Positions 1-9,962 of a stretch of DNA of 64,000 nt are shown here, piece by piece (the first letter of the stretch is position 1; the number at the start of each line of letters is the position of its first letter). Location of the stretch: contig NZ_CP013251.1 of NCBI RefSeq assembly GCF_001583435.1, forward strand, positions 3,485,215 to 3,549,214. The letters are read 5' to 3'. Both the position numbers and the translations under genes were made by a program. The notes beneath the pieces are model-generated. The model searched no databases and had not been told where the DNA came from. It was given only the letters and a program-made list of their open reading frames with translations. This stretch comes from Endozoicomonas montiporae CL-33. GTDB taxonomy: Bacteria > Pseudomonadota > Gammaproteobacteria > Pseudomonadales > Endozoicomonadaceae.

Positions 1-2152
1 ATGTCATCACAATAACCGTATTGCGAAAATCAACAGTACGACCCTGCCCATCGGTCAGACGACCATCTTCCAACACCTGCAGCAGAATGTTAAACACGTC
101 AGGATGTGCCTTCTCGACTTCATCCATCAAGACCACTGAATACGGCTTACGACGCACGGCTTCGGTCAAATACCCGCCTTCTTCATAGCCCACGTAACCG
201 GGAGGTGCGCCCAGCAGACGAGAAACCGAATGTTTTTCCATAAATTCGGACATATCTATTCGGACTATGGCATCTTCCGTATCAAACAGAAACTGCGCCA
301 GTGCCTTACACAGTTCGGTTTTACCGACACCGGTAGGGCCAAGAAACATAAATGAACCATTGGGGCGGTTCGGGTCAGCCAGTCCGGCTCTGGAACGTCG
401 CACCGCATTGGACACCGCGACAATCGCTTCATCCTGACCAATCACCCGGTCATGTAAAGCTTCTTCCATGCGCAGTAGCTTGTCCCGTTCTCCTTCCAGC
501 ATTTTGGCAACCGGAATGCCTGTCCATTTAGAAACCACTTCGGCGATTTCTTCATCCGTGACCCGGTTTCTTAGCAGCTGTAAATCACCGGCATCGGCTG
601 CATCGGCCTGTTCGAGTTCTTTTTCCAGCTGAGGCAAGCGACCATACTGTATCTCGGACATTTTGGTCAGATCGCCCTGACGACGAGCCGCTTCCAGCTC
701 AATCAACAGCTGTTCTTTCTCTTCCCGCAGTTTTTGCGAACCGTGCAGAACGGTTTTCTCGGTTTTCCAGACGCCTTCCAGATCAGAATACTCACGCTCA
801 AGTTGGGCAACCTGTTCATTCAAACGACCAAGGCGTTCTTTAGAAGCGTTGTCGTCTTCTTTTTTCAGTGCTTCCTGTTCGATTTTGAGCTGAATCAAAC
901 GACGTTCAAGACGATCCATCGCTTCCGGTTTGGAATCCATCTCCATGCGAATGCGGCTCGCCGCTTCATCAATCAGATCAATCGCCTTGTCCGGCAACTG
1001 TCGATCGGTAATGTAGCGCTGGGATAACCTTGCTGCAGCAACAATCGCAGGATCGGTGATATCCACACCATGATGGACTTCGTAGCGTTCTTTCAAACCA
1101 CGCAGAATAGCAATAGCATCGGCTTCTGTTGGTTCATCCACCAGCACTTTCTGGAAACGCCGCTCAAGCGCCGCATCCTTTTCAATGTACTGGCGATATT
1201 CATCCAGTGTCGTCGCTCCCACGCAGTGCAGCTCACCACGAGCCAGTGCCGGTTTCAGCATATTACCGGCATCCATGGCACCATCAGCCTTGCCTGCCCC
1301 AACCATGGTATGTAGCTCATCAATAAACAGTATGATCTGGCCTTCCTGTTTAGACAGATCATTCAGCACGGCTTTCAGCCGTTCCTCAAACTCACCCCGG
1401 AATTTGGCACCGGCAATCAGCGAGCCCATATCCAGCGATAACAGCCGTTTACCTTTAATGCCTTCCGGCACCTCACCGTTAACAATACGCTGGGCAAGCC
1501 CTTCAACAATGGCTGTTTTACCCACACCCGGTTCACCAATAATCACCGGGTTATTTTTGGTGCGGCGCTGCAACACCTGAATCGTTCGACGGATTTCATC
1601 ATCACGACCAATGACCGGATCCAGCTTGCCTTCTTCAGCCAGTGCCGTTAAATCAACCGTGTATTTGCTGAGAGAGTTGCGATTATCTTCCGCATTCGGA
1701 TCATCAACGGTTTCGCCACCCCGGATGTTTTTAATGGCATTGTCCAGTGCCTGCCTGCTGACGCCCTGGCTATTGAGCAGTTTCGCCAGAGGTGTGTGAC
1801 CTTCCATCATGGCCAGCAGAACCGTTTCACTGGAAATAAACTGGTCGCCTTCCTGCTGGGCTTTTTTATCCGAAAGGTTAAGAATTCTGAGGGTATTCTG
1901 CGATGGCTGTATATCACCGGTAGGGTTCTGAATAACCGGGACCCGAGACAGTAACTGATTCAATTCTTCCGACAGTTGTTGAATATTAAATCCGGTTTGC
2001 ATTAACAGCGGCCTGACCGAGCCACCCTGTTGATCGATTAGCGCGATCAGCAGATGAACCGGCTCAATCTGGTTATGATCTTTGCCAATCGCCAGCGACT
2101 GCGCATCGGACAGCGCGGACTGTAATTTACTGGTTAGTCTGTCAGCTCGCAT
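1..2152 (-). CDS. clpB: ATP-dependent disaggregase ClpB (partial, 3' end outside window)
   Basis: Hsp100 AAA+ disaggregase that works with DnaK to resolubilise aggregated cytosolic proteins. The first 717 codons are present; the family is usually about 860 residues, so the C-terminal end lies left of the window. Visible in order are the N-domain starting [11 protein letters not shown], the first Walker A (GEPGVGKT), a middle domain rich in Glu/Lys/Arg heptads, the second Walker A (GPTGVGKT) and the second AAA+ pore loop (GYVGYEEGG). The start is the ATG at 2150–2152, with AGGAG a few bases upstream. A sigma-32-like promoter lies just upstream. In E. coli the order rluD–pgeF–clpB is contiguous; here an unrelated plus-strand gene separates clpB from pgeF. 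Confidence 0.97.
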   Translation of the reverse strand, partial: MRADRLTSKLQSALSDAQSLAIGKDHNQIEPVHLLIALIDQQGGSVRPLLMQTGFNIQQLSEELNQLLSRVPVIQNPTGDIQPSQNTLRILNLSDKKAQQEGDQFISSETVLLAMMEGHTPLAKLLNSQGVSRQALDNAIKNIRGGETVDDPNAEDNRNSLSKYTVDLTALAEEGKLDPVIGRDDEIRRTIQVLQRRTKNNPVIIGEPGVGKTAIVEGLAQRIVNGEVPEGIKGKRLLSLDMGSLIAGAKFRGEFEERLKAVLNDLSKQEGQIILFIDELHTMVGAGKADGAMDAGNMLKPALARGELHCVGATTLDEYRQYIEKDAALERRFQKVLVDEPTEADAIAILRGLKERYEVHHGVDITDPAIVAAARLSQRYITDRQLPDKAIDLIDEAASRIRMEMDSKPEAMDRLERRLIQLKIEQEALKKEDDNASKERLGRLNEQVAQLEREYSDLEGVWKTEKTVLHGSQKLREEKEQLLIELEAARRQGDLTKMSEIQYGRLPQLEKELEQADAADAGDLQLLRNRVTDEEIAEVVSKWTGIPVAKMLEGERDKLLRMEEALHDRVIGQDEAIVAVSNAVRRSRAGLADPNRPNGSFMFLGPTGVGKTELCKALAQFLFDTEDAIVRIDMSEFMEKHSVSRLLGAPPGYVGYEEGGYLTEAVRRKPYSVVLMDEVEKAHPDVFNILLQVLEDGRLTDGQGRTVDFRNTVIVMT

Positions 2153-2199
2153 TATTATTCTCCTGCGTCTGTCACCATTCTTTTAAGCTTCTGTTTTCT

Positions 2200-2227
2200 A
2201 TATGGCGTCATCGTTTTCATTTTCAAG
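2200..2227 (-). promoter_or_regulatory. Sigma-32 (heat shock) promoter of clpB
   Basis: On the minus strand CTTGAAA (2221–2227) is followed after 13 bases by CGCCATAT (2200–2207). This closely matches the known sigma-32 consensus (CTTGAAA, 13–15 nt, CCCCATNT) and sits about 50 bp upstream of the clpB ATG, where a heat-shock promoter is expected. Confidence 0.75.
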
Positions 2228-2318
2228 GCAGCAATAAACAGCTGACCATGACAAAAGCAGCTATTCTGGTTCAGCTCCATTGCGTGAGTAGCGGTAGGCG
2301 AAGAGAAGGTGTGTTAAG

Positions 2319-2993
2319 ATGCGTATAAGAACACTCTGGGTGATCTGCTCTCTATTGACTCTTACAGACAGTGCTTATGCACAACAGGCTGAAGAGTTCT
2401 GCGTTCGTCAGAACCACCAGTCAAATGCAACGTTATGCTTCTGCCCTCTTAAAGAGAGCGCTCCACAACTCGTTGAACTGCCTGACGACGCTTCACAGCC
2501 AATGAGCTACTTGTCTATGGCAGCTTATGGGTTTGGGAAGATTGGTAATGGCTATGAGTTCTGCGCCCGCTTCTATAATATTTTGAAAAGTCTCAGTAGC
2601 TATCTTACTGGCAACTACGATGAGGTATTTACCAAAGATTGGGTAAAAGATAATTTGATTTCAGGCACTGCGGAAATGTTCGACCACGGACTGGAAGTCG
2701 CCGACTGGTCACCACGAGAATATGCCCGGGATTTAGTCAGCACAACAATAAACGAAAAAGTTGGAGACACTGTTTACTTCATTGCAGGTGCAGGAAGAGC
2801 GGGCTTTCAACTATACACAATAAAGACAGACCTCAAGGGGTACCACCTTAGCAGGCAGTCCCTGTCATATTTTGGTTCTGTCAAGCAGCTGGGCCTGATT
2901 GCAGTAACAACCCGCAACCTTCTCAGCATGCTTTATGAAGACTTCGGGCATCTACTATCAGAACTGTTCAGGATGCTCTATCCAGCCAGATAA
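2319..2993 (+). CDS. Orphan secreted protein of unknown function
   Basis: A 224-residue protein that I do not recognise. The N-terminus (MRIRTLWVICSLLTLTDSAYA) is a good signal peptide with likely cleavage after AYA. The mature part begins with a small Cys cluster (FC, LCFC) and is otherwise a mixed alpha/beta-looking sequence with a Leu-rich C-terminus. It is convergent with pgeF and overlaps it by 26 bp at the 3' ends. It interrupts the otherwise conserved pgeF–clpB neighbourhood, which suggests acquisition after that order was fixed. The start is the first ATG; only a weak GAAGG-type ribosome site precedes it. Confidence 0.7.
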   Translation: MRIRTLWVICSLLTLTDSAYAQQAEEFCVRQNHQSNATLCFCPLKESAPQLVELPDDASQPMSYLSMAAYGFGKIGNGYEFCARFYNILKSLSSYLTGNYDEVFTKDWVKDNLISGTAEMFDHGLEVADWSPREYARDLVSTTINEKVGDTVYFIAGAGRAGFQLYTIKTDLKGYHLSRQSLSYFGSVKQLGLIAVTTRNLLSMLYEDFGHLLSELFRMLYPAR

Positions 2994-3720
2994 CACTGGC
3001 CAGTCTGCCTGACTCTTTTCCATCCCGACGATAAGAGAAAAATGCCTTTTGCTCTTCGAAGGTACAAAAGCCACCGCCATAAACAGCATTCACTCCGGCT
3101 GCTGCCAGCCGTTGCCGCGCTAACAGGTAAAGATCACCATGCCAGCGATCACCGGTTCCGGGAATAAAAGCAGCTTCGGCGGCAGGGTTTTGGTCGATGA
3201 AGGCTGTGCGTACTTCCGGCCCCACTTCAAAGTGTTTCTGACTGATAGCAGGCCCCAGCCATGCCATGACTTCGGAAGCCGGACACGACAATGCCTTCAG
3301 AGTGTTTTCCAGTACGCCGGCCTGTAGCCCTTTCCAGCCTGCATGGGCTGCAGCAACTCTGGTACCACTACGATTGCAGAATAATACCGGCAGGCAGTCT
3401 GCGGTCAGGATGGCACAGGGCTGCCCGGGCAAATCTGTCCATACGGCATCACCTTCCTTCTCTTGCCCTTTGCCGGAAGCTTTTACAACCTGAGTGCCAT
3501 GAACCTGCTTTAGCCATTGGGGGTCACAAGACCAGCCAAAGTCATTGTGCATTTGCTGACGGTTTGCCTGAACGTACTCAGGCGCATCGCCCGAGCGTGT
3601 ACCCATATTGAAGCTGGTAAAGTTGCCCTGACTAACACCGCCTTCCCGTCTGGTCACACAGGCTTTGACATGAGCAGGCACTGGCCAGTCGGGAATCAGA
3701 TAGCGGAGTTCAAAGGTCAT
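2968..3720 (-). CDS. pgeF: Peptidoglycan editing factor PgeF / polyphenol oxidase (YfiH family)
   Basis: A 250-residue YfiH/DUF152 protein. Family members act as purine nucleoside phosphorylase or laccase-like enzymes, and in E. coli PgeF keeps L-Ser out of peptidoglycan stems. The metal-binding signatures ILTADCLPVLF and AAHAGWKGL carry the expected Cys and His ligands, and a third His lies in VHGTQVV. It sits 15 bp downstream of rluD on the same strand, as in E. coli, so the two are probably co-transcribed. Its 3' end overlaps the convergent orphan gene. Confidence 0.93.
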   Translation of the reverse strand: MTFELRYLIPDWPVPAHVKACVTRREGGVSQGNFTSFNMGTRSGDAPEYVQANRQQMHNDFGWSCDPQWLKQVHGTQVVKASGKGQEKEGDAVWTDLPGQPCAILTADCLPVLFCNRSGTRVAAAHAGWKGLQAGVLENTLKALSCPASEVMAWLGPAISQKHFEVGPEVRTAFIDQNPAAEAAFIPGTGDRWHGDLYLLARQRLAAAGVNAVYGGGFCTFEEQKAFFSYRRDGKESGRLASVIWLDRAS

Positions 3721-3735
3721 CAGGGCAGCCTCGGT

Positions 3736-4695
3736 TTACTTCATTGAGCTGGCATCTTCTTCCAAAGTAGCCAGCAGGCTAACCATATCATCTGGCAGCG
3801 GCGCTTCCCACTCCATAAACTCACCGGTTGCCGGGTGGATAAGACCCAGACGACGGGCATGCAAAGCCTGACGACGGAACAGACGCAATTGGGCAATCAT
3901 CTCTTCTGTACAGCCTTTTGGCAGACGCAGACGACCCGCATAGGTTTCATCACCAAACAGCGGATAACGGATATGGCTCATATGTACGCGGATCTGGTGA
4001 GTACGACCGGTTTCCAGCTTACAACGGATATGAGTATGGTTTCTGTACTTCTGCAAAACACGGTAATGAGTGACGGAAGGTTTACCACCCGCTGTCACAG
4101 CCATCTTCAGCCGGTTAGTGGCATGACGACCAATGGGCTGATCAACGGTTCCACCGGCGGTCATCACACCGTAGGTGATCGCTTCATACTCACGACTGAC
4201 CGAGCGCTCCTGCAGCTGTGCCACCAGATCGGTGTGTGCCGCAAGGTTTTTAGCCACCACCATCAGGCCGGTAGTGTCTTTATCCAGTCGATGCACAATT
4301 CCGGCACGTGGCACTGAAGCCAGATCGGAGTAATGGAACAATAGTCCATTCAAAAGGGTACCACTGCGATTGCCCGCCGCCGGATGCACCACCAGCCCTG
4401 CAGGCTTGTTGATCACCAGAATATCATCATCTTCATAAACGATATCCAGCGGAATCTCTTCTGCTTCCCAATGTTCGGCATCCTCGACAACCACTGACAA
4501 TGACAGAGTCTCTCCACCAATCAGTTTTTCCTTGGGTTTACGTTTTTCCCCATTCACCAGCAAGTCACCGTTTTTGATCCACTCCTGCAGGCGTGCCCGG
4601 GAGAAATCGGGAAAACAGGCTGCAGCGATCTGATCGAAGCGTTTGGCACCTAACTCGTCAGGCACAACGACCTGCTGATCGAATTGTTCACTCAT
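3736..4695 (-). CDS. rluD: 23S rRNA pseudouridine synthase RluD
   Basis: A 319-residue RluA-family enzyme that makes pseudouridine 1911/1915/1917 in helix 69 of 23S rRNA. An N-terminal S4-like RNA-binding domain (ARLQEWIKNGDLLVNG) is followed by the catalytic domain with the hallmark GIVHRLDKDTTGLMVVAK, whose Asp is the catalytic nucleophile, and by the LETGRTHQIRVHM motif. It is transcribed divergently from bamD, with pgeF immediately downstream. This arrangement is conserved in gammaproteobacteria. Confidence 0.96.
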   Translation of the reverse strand: MSEQFDQQVVVPDELGAKRFDQIAAACFPDFSRARLQEWIKNGDLLVNGEKRKPKEKLIGGETLSLSVVVEDAEHWEAEEIPLDIVYEDDDILVINKPAGLVVHPAAGNRSGTLLNGLLFHYSDLASVPRAGIVHRLDKDTTGLMVVAKNLAAHTDLVAQLQERSVSREYEAITYGVMTAGGTVDQPIGRHATNRLKMAVTAGGKPSVTHYRVLQKYRNHTHIRCKLETGRTHQIRVHMSHIRYPLFGDETYAGRLRLPKGCTEEMIAQLRLFRRQALHARRLGLIHPATGEFMEWEAPLPDDMVSLLATLEEDASSMK

Positions 4696-4815
4696 TCAAC
4701 TGATACTCAAAAATAACACATCAGACAGATCACTATAGCGACGAATGCCACTATTCGAATGCCACTATTGTTTTGACCTGCGCAAAAAACCGGAAAGGTA
4801 TATACTGCACCCTCA

Positions 4816-4836
4816 AGAATCGGTGGTAGCGATTCT
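4816..4836. repeat. Short inverted repeat in the rluD–bamD divergent region
   Basis: AGAATCG (4816–4822) and CGATTCT (4830–4836) can form a 7-bp stem with a 7-nt loop. It lies 158 bp upstream of the chosen bamD start. No T-tract follows, so it is more likely an operator or leader hairpin than a terminator. Function unknown. Confidence 0.4.
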
Positions 4837-4993
4837 CCCGTGTACTTTCTTTCCGTTTCTGACGGACTGTGTTTAAATTAGACTGATTAACAAACTCGGT
4901 AGTTTATCATATCCACCGATGCAGATTAGGGTGAATCGCCGCCGATCCCTATCCGTAAAAATGCATGCCGGAGTACGGAAACCGATAAAAGTC

Positions 4994-5926
4994 ATGAGAA
5001 TATTCAAGTTCAATATTACCCGCATTCTGTCCGCCCTGTTTATTAGTGCGGCACTGGTGGGCTGTGCATCTTCTCCGGATGAAGAAGTGCCGGAGACGCT
5101 GTCTGAAGCCGAAATGTACAAAATGGCCACACAGTCCATTGACAGTGGCCGGTACGAAGAGGCGATCAAGACCCTTCGTACCCTGGAGTCCCGTTATCCA
5201 TTTGGCAGCTTTGCCGAGCAGTCACAACTGGATATTATTTATGCCTACTTCATGAACTACGAGCCAGAAGCCGTTCGTGCAGCGGCTGACCGCTTTATTC
5301 GTCTGCATCCCAATCATCCCAACGCAGATTATGCCCTGTACATGAAAGGACTAGCGTCCAACACCTCGGCAATGGGACTGCTTGAACGCTACCTGCCACT
5401 GGATTACACCAAACGAGATCCGGGTCAGGCACGCCAGTCCTTTGGTGAGTTTTCCGAATTGCTGAACCGTTATCCGGACAGCCGCTATGCACCCGACGCC
5501 CGTCAGCGCATGGTGGCCCTGCGTAACCGTCTGGCCGCCTACGAGATTCATGCTGCGAACTACTACATGAAGCGTAAAGCCTATGTGGCAGCCACCAATC
5601 GTGGTCGTTACGTGATAGAGAATCTGCAGAAAACCCCGGCGGTTCCGGAAGCTCTGGCGATCATGGTGGAAGGTTATCAGCGTATGGGACTGATTGAGCC
5701 AGCCAATGAAGCGCTGGAAGTTCTGCGCCTGAACTACCCCGAATCCGATGCACTTAACGAGAAAGGTGAGTTCATCGGCTATCAGTCATTTGGTGATGTA
5801 AACCCGTCACTGCTCTACACTCTGACTTTCGGACTGCTCGGGGATTCCGGAGTCGATCAGCAGCTGGAAAACATTCCTGCCCTCTCGGAAGAGCCCGCCC
5901 CTAAACCTCCGGCTCAGGATGACTGA
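4994..5926 (+). CDS. bamD: Outer membrane assembly lipoprotein BamD
   Basis: A 310-residue component of the Bam complex that folds beta-barrel proteins into the outer membrane. The start at 4994 gives a lipoprotein signal peptide ([24 protein letters not shown]) with the lipobox Cys in LVGC; an upstream in-frame ATG at 4919 would add 25 residues ahead of the signal and is less likely. TPR-type helices follow ([32 protein letters not shown]). The gene ends just before a strong terminator. Confidence 0.95.
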   Translation: MRIFKFNITRILSALFISAALVGCASSPDEEVPETLSEAEMYKMATQSIDSGRYEEAIKTLRTLESRYPFGSFAEQSQLDIIYAYFMNYEPEAVRAAADRFIRLHPNHPNADYALYMKGLASNTSAMGLLERYLPLDYTKRDPGQARQSFGEFSELLNRYPDSRYAPDARQRMVALRNRLAAYEIHAANYYMKRKAYVAATNRGRYVIENLQKTPAVPEALAIMVEGYQRMGLIEPANEALEVLRLNYPESDALNEKGEFIGYQSFGDVNPSLLYTLTFGLLGDSGVDQQLENIPALSEEPAPKPPAQDD

Positions 5927-5950
5927 CAAAAGTCTTCACTGAACAGCTAA

Positions 5951-5976
5951 AGCCTCTGCATGTCAGAGGCTTTTTT
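5951..5976 (+). terminator. Rho-independent terminator of bamD
   Basis: AGCCTCTG (5951–5958) pairs perfectly with CAGAGGCT (5964–5971) across a 5-nt loop, followed by a run of six T. It lies 24 bp after the bamD stop codon. Confidence 0.9.
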
Positions 5977-6001
5977 AATGAAACTGGATTGATTGACCAC
6001 C

Positions 6002-6196
6002 ATGCCAACGACTGTTAAATGCCCCAACTGTAATAAGCCGGTTGAGTGGAAAAAGGAAAACAAATACCGCCCGTTCTGCTCCGAACGCTGCAAGCTGATT
6101 GATTTCGGTGCATGGGCCAATGAGGAGCATTCTATCCCGGGTCGTTCCGATTTCGATGACCTTATGTCGGACGAACTCGACCAACGAGAGCACTGA
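6002..6196 (+). CDS. yacG: DNA gyrase inhibitor YacG
   Basis: A 64-residue zinc-ribbon protein that binds GyrB in E. coli. The four Cys ligands are visible as CPNC near the N-terminus and CSERC later, followed by the family motif [11 protein letters not shown]. The ATG at 6002 is preferred over an in-frame TTG at 5993. Its 3' end overlaps the convergent kinase-like gene by 35 bp. Confidence 0.93.
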   Translation: MPTTVKCPNCNKPVEWKKENKYRPFCSERCKLIDFGAWANEEHSIPGRSDFDDLMSDELDQREH

Positions 6197-7445
6197 GAGT
6201 CCAGCGACCGGGCTCTTCCGGCCAGCGAAATTGTTCAGGATGAATAATAGCTTTCGCCTGGTCGCGCTTGAATTTTAAAATGGTAAACAGGGCTGAGCGA
6301 GCTTCCGGGTGATGTACATGCCCGACAAGGCTTTCAAGCTTCTTGTCACTCATGCCAGCGACCAAAGTCAGCCCCTTCTTCATCAATCCATCGACATCTT
6401 CATCAGCCCGTTCCATCGCCCTGATCACCGCATGAATCGTATGCCTGCCACGATACTGCAACCGATGCTTCAAGGAAGGTGTCATCATTTTGCTACGAAA
6501 TTGTTCAAACGTGCATTTCAGGGGAAGCTTGAAGCGATTGTAGAAAGACATGCCAAAATCAATATTCACCAAACGCTGTCTTGTATGAGCACCGACAGCT
6601 CGTTTGGACTCTCCGACAAACATATAGTTATCCAGCTTCAGATAATCTTCATCACCCAGCAAAAACCTCCGTATCACCAGATTAACAACAGGATTATGAC
6701 GCTTATGAAAACGTGTGTGATACACCGGCGAAGCACTGTTTGAAGGCTTGTTGACCAGACGATGTCCTTTTTCGTAGCCCTGAAGATGTCTGCTTGCAAT
6801 GCAGTGCCCATCGTCACCTGCCATGGTTTCCGCTTCACGCAGTGAGTAGCCAACCTGATAATCCCTGTTAAAACAACAATCACTTTCTGCACTCACCACC
6901 CCCCGGTAGACATTGGCCGCCAGTACTTCTTTCTGGGCAAGCAACTGCTTATTGTCGTAGTAGTCGGCTTTGTAGCGCTGCCCGGTAATCCAGTAAATCA
7001 TCTTCTGCAAATAGCGCTTAAGCTTTTCGCCGGTTGACTCACGACCCGGTGTTTTGACATGCCAGCTTCCGGAGTACTTTTGAGCCTCGGGCAACTCCGG
7101 ATTAACAAACATCATCTTGTGATCAACAGTATCGGTCTCACCTTTCTGCCCCTGTACCAGTTGCCAAAAATGACGATGAGGGCAGGCATTCATGGACGGA
7201 ATACTATCAGGGTCTGTCTGGCCAGTCTGAGTGTAGTAGTCATTTACCCGTGCCGGGTCATGGTGAGAAATGAGACGAACTTTAGATTCGGCATATGGAC
7301 TTTGTTGGCGCGGGATTTCAGTCTGTGGAGATGCCTCAGATACCTTTCGGAAATTGTGCTGACCTGCTTCCTGAGACTTTACATCCGATTTGCCCAGTCT
7401 GGAAAAACCATGACCTCTCGTGAATCTGCGAAGCTTGTCCAGCAT
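6162..7445 (-). CDS. Putative PI3/4-kinase- or HipA-type atypical kinase, effector-like
   Basis: A 427-residue protein with no clear core-genome family. The first 80 residues are polar and low in order. The centre carries a recognisable atypical-kinase pattern: a candidate nucleotide-binding Lys at 131 (SWHVKT), a helix [14 protein letters not shown] (171–184) with a Glu that could pair with it, a catalytic-loop-like [12 protein letters not shown] (262–273), and NIDFGMSF (294–301) resembling the metal-binding DFG. The spacing GDxD…N…DFG is that of PI3/4-kinase, HipA and some secreted bacterial effector kinases. A good AGGGA ribosome site supports the start. It lies between yacG and mutT, overlapping yacG. 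The kinase assignment is inference from motifs only. Confidence 0.55.
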   Translation of the reverse strand: MLDKLRRFTRGHGFSRLGKSDVKSQEAGQHNFRKVSEASPQTEIPRQQSPYAESKVRLISHHDPARVNDYYTQTGQTDPDSIPSMNACPHRHFWQLVQGQKGETDTVDHKMMFVNPELPEAQKYSGSWHVKTPGRESTGEKLKRYLQKMIYWITGQRYKADYYDNKQLLAQKEVLAANVYRGVVSAESDCCFNRDYQVGYSLREAETMAGDDGHCIASRHLQGYEKGHRLVNKPSNSASPVYHTRFHKRHNPVVNLVIRRFLLGDEDYLKLDNYMFVGESKRAVGAHTRQRLVNIDFGMSFYNRFKLPLKCTFEQFRSKMMTPSLKHRLQYRGRHTIHAVIRAMERADEDVDGLMKKGLTLVAGMSDKKLESLVGHVHHPEARSALFTILKFKRDQAKAIIHPEQFRWPEEPGRWTLSALVGRVRPT

Positions 7446-7497
7446 GGCGTCCCTGCCTGTTGTGCAAAAGCGAAATAATGAAAGCCTATGTCATAGC

Positions 7498-8508
7498 TTA
7501 GCGAATCGACCAGAACGCACCTATTGCTGCAACCCCCTGGGCGCCGGATTCAACGGCCAGCTGTTCATCCGAACGACCCAAACCACCCAGCCAATAAACA
7601 GGCAGTTTACTGCCGCGGGTTAATTCTGTCGCTCTTTCCTGCCCCATGGATAAGCGCCCGGGATGAGATTTGGTTGGGCGCACCGGAGACAATGTCACAA
7701 AGTCCACCTCAGCGGCCTCAGCCTCAAGAAGCTGTTCTTCATTATGACAGGATGCAGCCAGCCATTGCCCTTCCCGGCGATACTTTTTCCATTCGGACGC
7801 CGGAACACTTAACTGGTCAGAGCGCAGATGAATACCATCACACCATGATTCCTGTAATAGCTCAGGATTTCCCTTTAACAGCAATTTTGCATTGAATGGC
7901 TGACAAAGATGATGCAACTCACGGGCAAGGTGCAGATACGGTTTTTCCTGAAGCCAGGGCGCTCTGAACTGAATCAGCCGCAATCCATTTTCAAGCTGAC
8001 GACTGACCTTTTCAATCAGCTCTGCGGCCGATGAAAACAGCCCGGTCACCATGTACTGCCTTGGCAGCAAAACCGCATTCACAATGGGACCGTTTGCCGG
8101 AGGGAAACTCAGAGTAGTCAGTTGCTCCGGCTCAACCCACTGTACTTCCTGTCCTTCGTTACCCTTTGGGGTGCCCTGAACACCCGACACCTTCCAGGTA
8201 TCAAGCAGGACCGTTTTTTCAGGATAACGATGCTGAATCGTAATCAGAGGCTCAAACTGACTGACACTGATATCCAGCTCTTCCTGCAACTCACGATTCA
8301 AAGCTGTTTTAAAATCTTCATCAGGCTCCACTTTACCACCGGGAAACTCCCATAAGCCTCCCATATGTTTGTCATCCGGTCGTTTGGCGATCAGTATTCG
8401 ACCGTCTTCGCCACGAATCACCGCCACTGCAACATGCACGACATCAGACTTTTTCTGACTGGAATCTCGTTCACTGAACTGCTGCTCTTGCACCATGGTA
8501 AAGCTCAT
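7498..8508 (-). CDS. mutT: MutT Nudix hydrolase fused to a ThiE-like domain
   Basis: A 336-residue two-domain protein. Residues about 20–150 are a MutT Nudix domain that hydrolyses 8-oxo-dGTP; the Nudix box starts GGLWEFPGGKVE and continues REL-QEEL. Residues about 150–336 resemble thiamine-phosphate synthase (LSPVRPTKSHPG, YWLGGL). This fusion is known in several gammaproteobacteria, and whether the ThiE part is active is unclear. It lies 80 bp downstream of argJ on the same strand, with a perfect hairpin between them. Confidence 0.9.
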   Translation of the reverse strand: MSFTMVQEQQFSERDSSQKKSDVVHVAVAVIRGEDGRILIAKRPDDKHMGGLWEFPGGKVEPDEDFKTALNRELQEELDISVSQFEPLITIQHRYPEKTVLLDTWKVSGVQGTPKGNEGQEVQWVEPEQLTTLSFPPANGPIVNAVLLPRQYMVTGLFSSAAELIEKVSRQLENGLRLIQFRAPWLQEKPYLHLARELHHLCQPFNAKLLLKGNPELLQESWCDGIHLRSDQLSVPASEWKKYRREGQWLAASCHNEEQLLEAEAAEVDFVTLSPVRPTKSHPGRLSMGQERATELTRGSKLPVYWLGGLGRSDEQLAVESGAQGVAAIGAFWSIR

Positions 8509-8534
8509 TTCATCGTAACGGATAAAGATTTAGA

Positions 8535-8562
8535 GTAGCCATAAATGATGCATTATGGCTAC
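8535..8562. repeat. Perfect 10-bp inverted repeat between argJ and mutT
   Basis: GTAGCCATAA (8535–8544) and TTATGGCTAC (8553–8562) form a 10-bp stem with an 8-nt loop. It lies 26 bp past the argJ stop and before mutT on the minus strand. No long T-tract follows. It could stabilise the argJ 3' end, act as a weak terminator or be an operator. Confidence 0.55.
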
Positions 8563-8588
8563 CGTGTGAAGGCAAATTCTGAATTGAT

Positions 8589-9806
8589 TTAGCTGCGATA
8601 CTCCGCATTAATGCGAACGTACTCATGGGAAAGGTCGGTGGTCCAGATCTGTTCTGTGATCTCTCCCGCCCCCAGAGACACCCGAATGGTAATCTCATCC
8701 TGATCCATGACAGCCTGCCCGGCAGCTTCCGTATAGGAAGCTGCCGGTTCACCATTTTCAACGATGCAGACATCATCAAGCCAGATGGTAATACGCTCCA
8801 TCACCAGCGAATCCACCTCTGCACGACCCACTGCTGCCAGTATTCGACCCCAGTTCGGATCAGAGGCAAACAGTGCCGTTTTGACCAGTGGCGAGTGAGC
8901 GATGGTATAAGCCACTTCCAGAGCATCAGCCACGGTATCAGCCTGCTCAATACTGACGGTAATAAACTTGGAAGCACCCTCGCCATCACGAACAATCGCC
9001 TGGGCCAGCTCAATGGCAACGTCATTCAGAGCCTGACGCAAACTAACGTATAAATCAGAAGCCTCGGAATTGACCGCTTCGGCTCCTGTTTGCCCTGTAG
9101 CCACCAGCATGCAACAGTCATTGGTGGAGGTATCACCATCAACCGAAATACGATTAAACGACAGATTTACTGCGTCATTCAGCAGCTTTTGCAACAGCGA
9201 TTGCTCTACTGCGGCATCAGTGGCGATAAAAGCCAGCATCGTCGCCATGTTTGGCCGGATCATTCCTGATCCCTTACTGATGCCTGATACGGTATAAACG
9301 ACACCATCGACTTCAAACTGACGACAGGCACCTTTGGGTCGCGTATCCGTGGTCAGAATCCCCTCACCGGCTTTATACCAACCATCCTCTGACAAATCTG
9401 CAGCGGCTGCGGGTAAACCTGCCAGCAGTCGATCAACAGGCAGTTGCTCCCCAATAACACCCGTAGAGAAAGGTAAAACCGACTCTGCAGGAATATTCAG
9501 CAATTCTGCAGCACCAGCAGCTGATTGCTTTGCAGCCTGCATTCCCTGCTGGCCGGTACCGGCATTGGCATTACCAGTATTAATAACAAAACAACGAGGA
9601 TTCTGATTCAGGCGAGCCTTGGCAAGGTGTACGGGTGCTGCACAGAATTTATTTTGAGTAAAAACGCCTGCAACGGTCGCGCCTTCATCCCAGTTCATTA
9701 CCACTAAATCGCGGCGATTTACTTTACGAATACCTGCTTCTGTCGTCCCCAGACGAAACCCCTTAACAGTTTTCAAATCTGGCCAGTCACCGGAACCAAC
9801 AGCCAT
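8589..9806 (-). CDS. argJ: Bifunctional glutamate N-acetyltransferase / N-acetylglutamate synthase ArgJ
   Basis: A 405-residue ornithine acetyltransferase of the cyclic arginine pathway, moving acetyl between N-acetylornithine and glutamate. The self-cleavage site lies in GSGMIRPNMATMLAFIATDA, where the Thr of ATML becomes the N-terminal nucleophile of the beta chain. The C-terminal motif SDPNWGR is also present. Length is normal for the family. It follows secA on the same strand but is separated from it by a terminator. Confidence 0.96.
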   Translation of the reverse strand: MAVGSGDWPDLKTVKGFRLGTTEAGIRKVNRRDLVVMNWDEGATVAGVFTQNKFCAAPVHLAKARLNQNPRCFVINTGNANAGTGQQGMQAAKQSAAGAAELLNIPAESVLPFSTGVIGEQLPVDRLLAGLPAAAADLSEDGWYKAGEGILTTDTRPKGACRQFEVDGVVYTVSGISKGSGMIRPNMATMLAFIATDAAVEQSLLQKLLNDAVNLSFNRISVDGDTSTNDCCMLVATGQTGAEAVNSEASDLYVSLRQALNDVAIELAQAIVRDGEGASKFITVSIEQADTVADALEVAYTIAHSPLVKTALFASDPNWGRILAAVGRAEVDSLVMERITIWLDDVCIVENGEPAASYTEAAGQAVMDQDEITIRVSLGAGEITEQIWTTDLSHEYVRINAEYRS

Positions 9807-9875
9807 AACGACTCCAATTTATTCTTTGTTCTGAAGTCGCTAAAGGTACCCCACTTTCTACTAAAAAAGAATTCC

Positions 9876-9923
9876 GCAAAAAGAAAACGGGCCGCCTGAC
9901 CATAAAGCCAGGGCGACCCGTTT
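9876..9923 (-). terminator. Rho-independent terminator of secA
   Basis: On the minus strand AAACGGGTCGCCCTG pairs with CAGGCGGCCCGTTTT around a loop of about 10 nt and is followed by a T-rich tract. It begins 40 bp after the secA stop and separates secA from argJ. Confidence 0.88.
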
Positions 9924-9962
9924 CTATGACTCAGTGTTTGAGTAGCTATTATAAGTAGCGAT

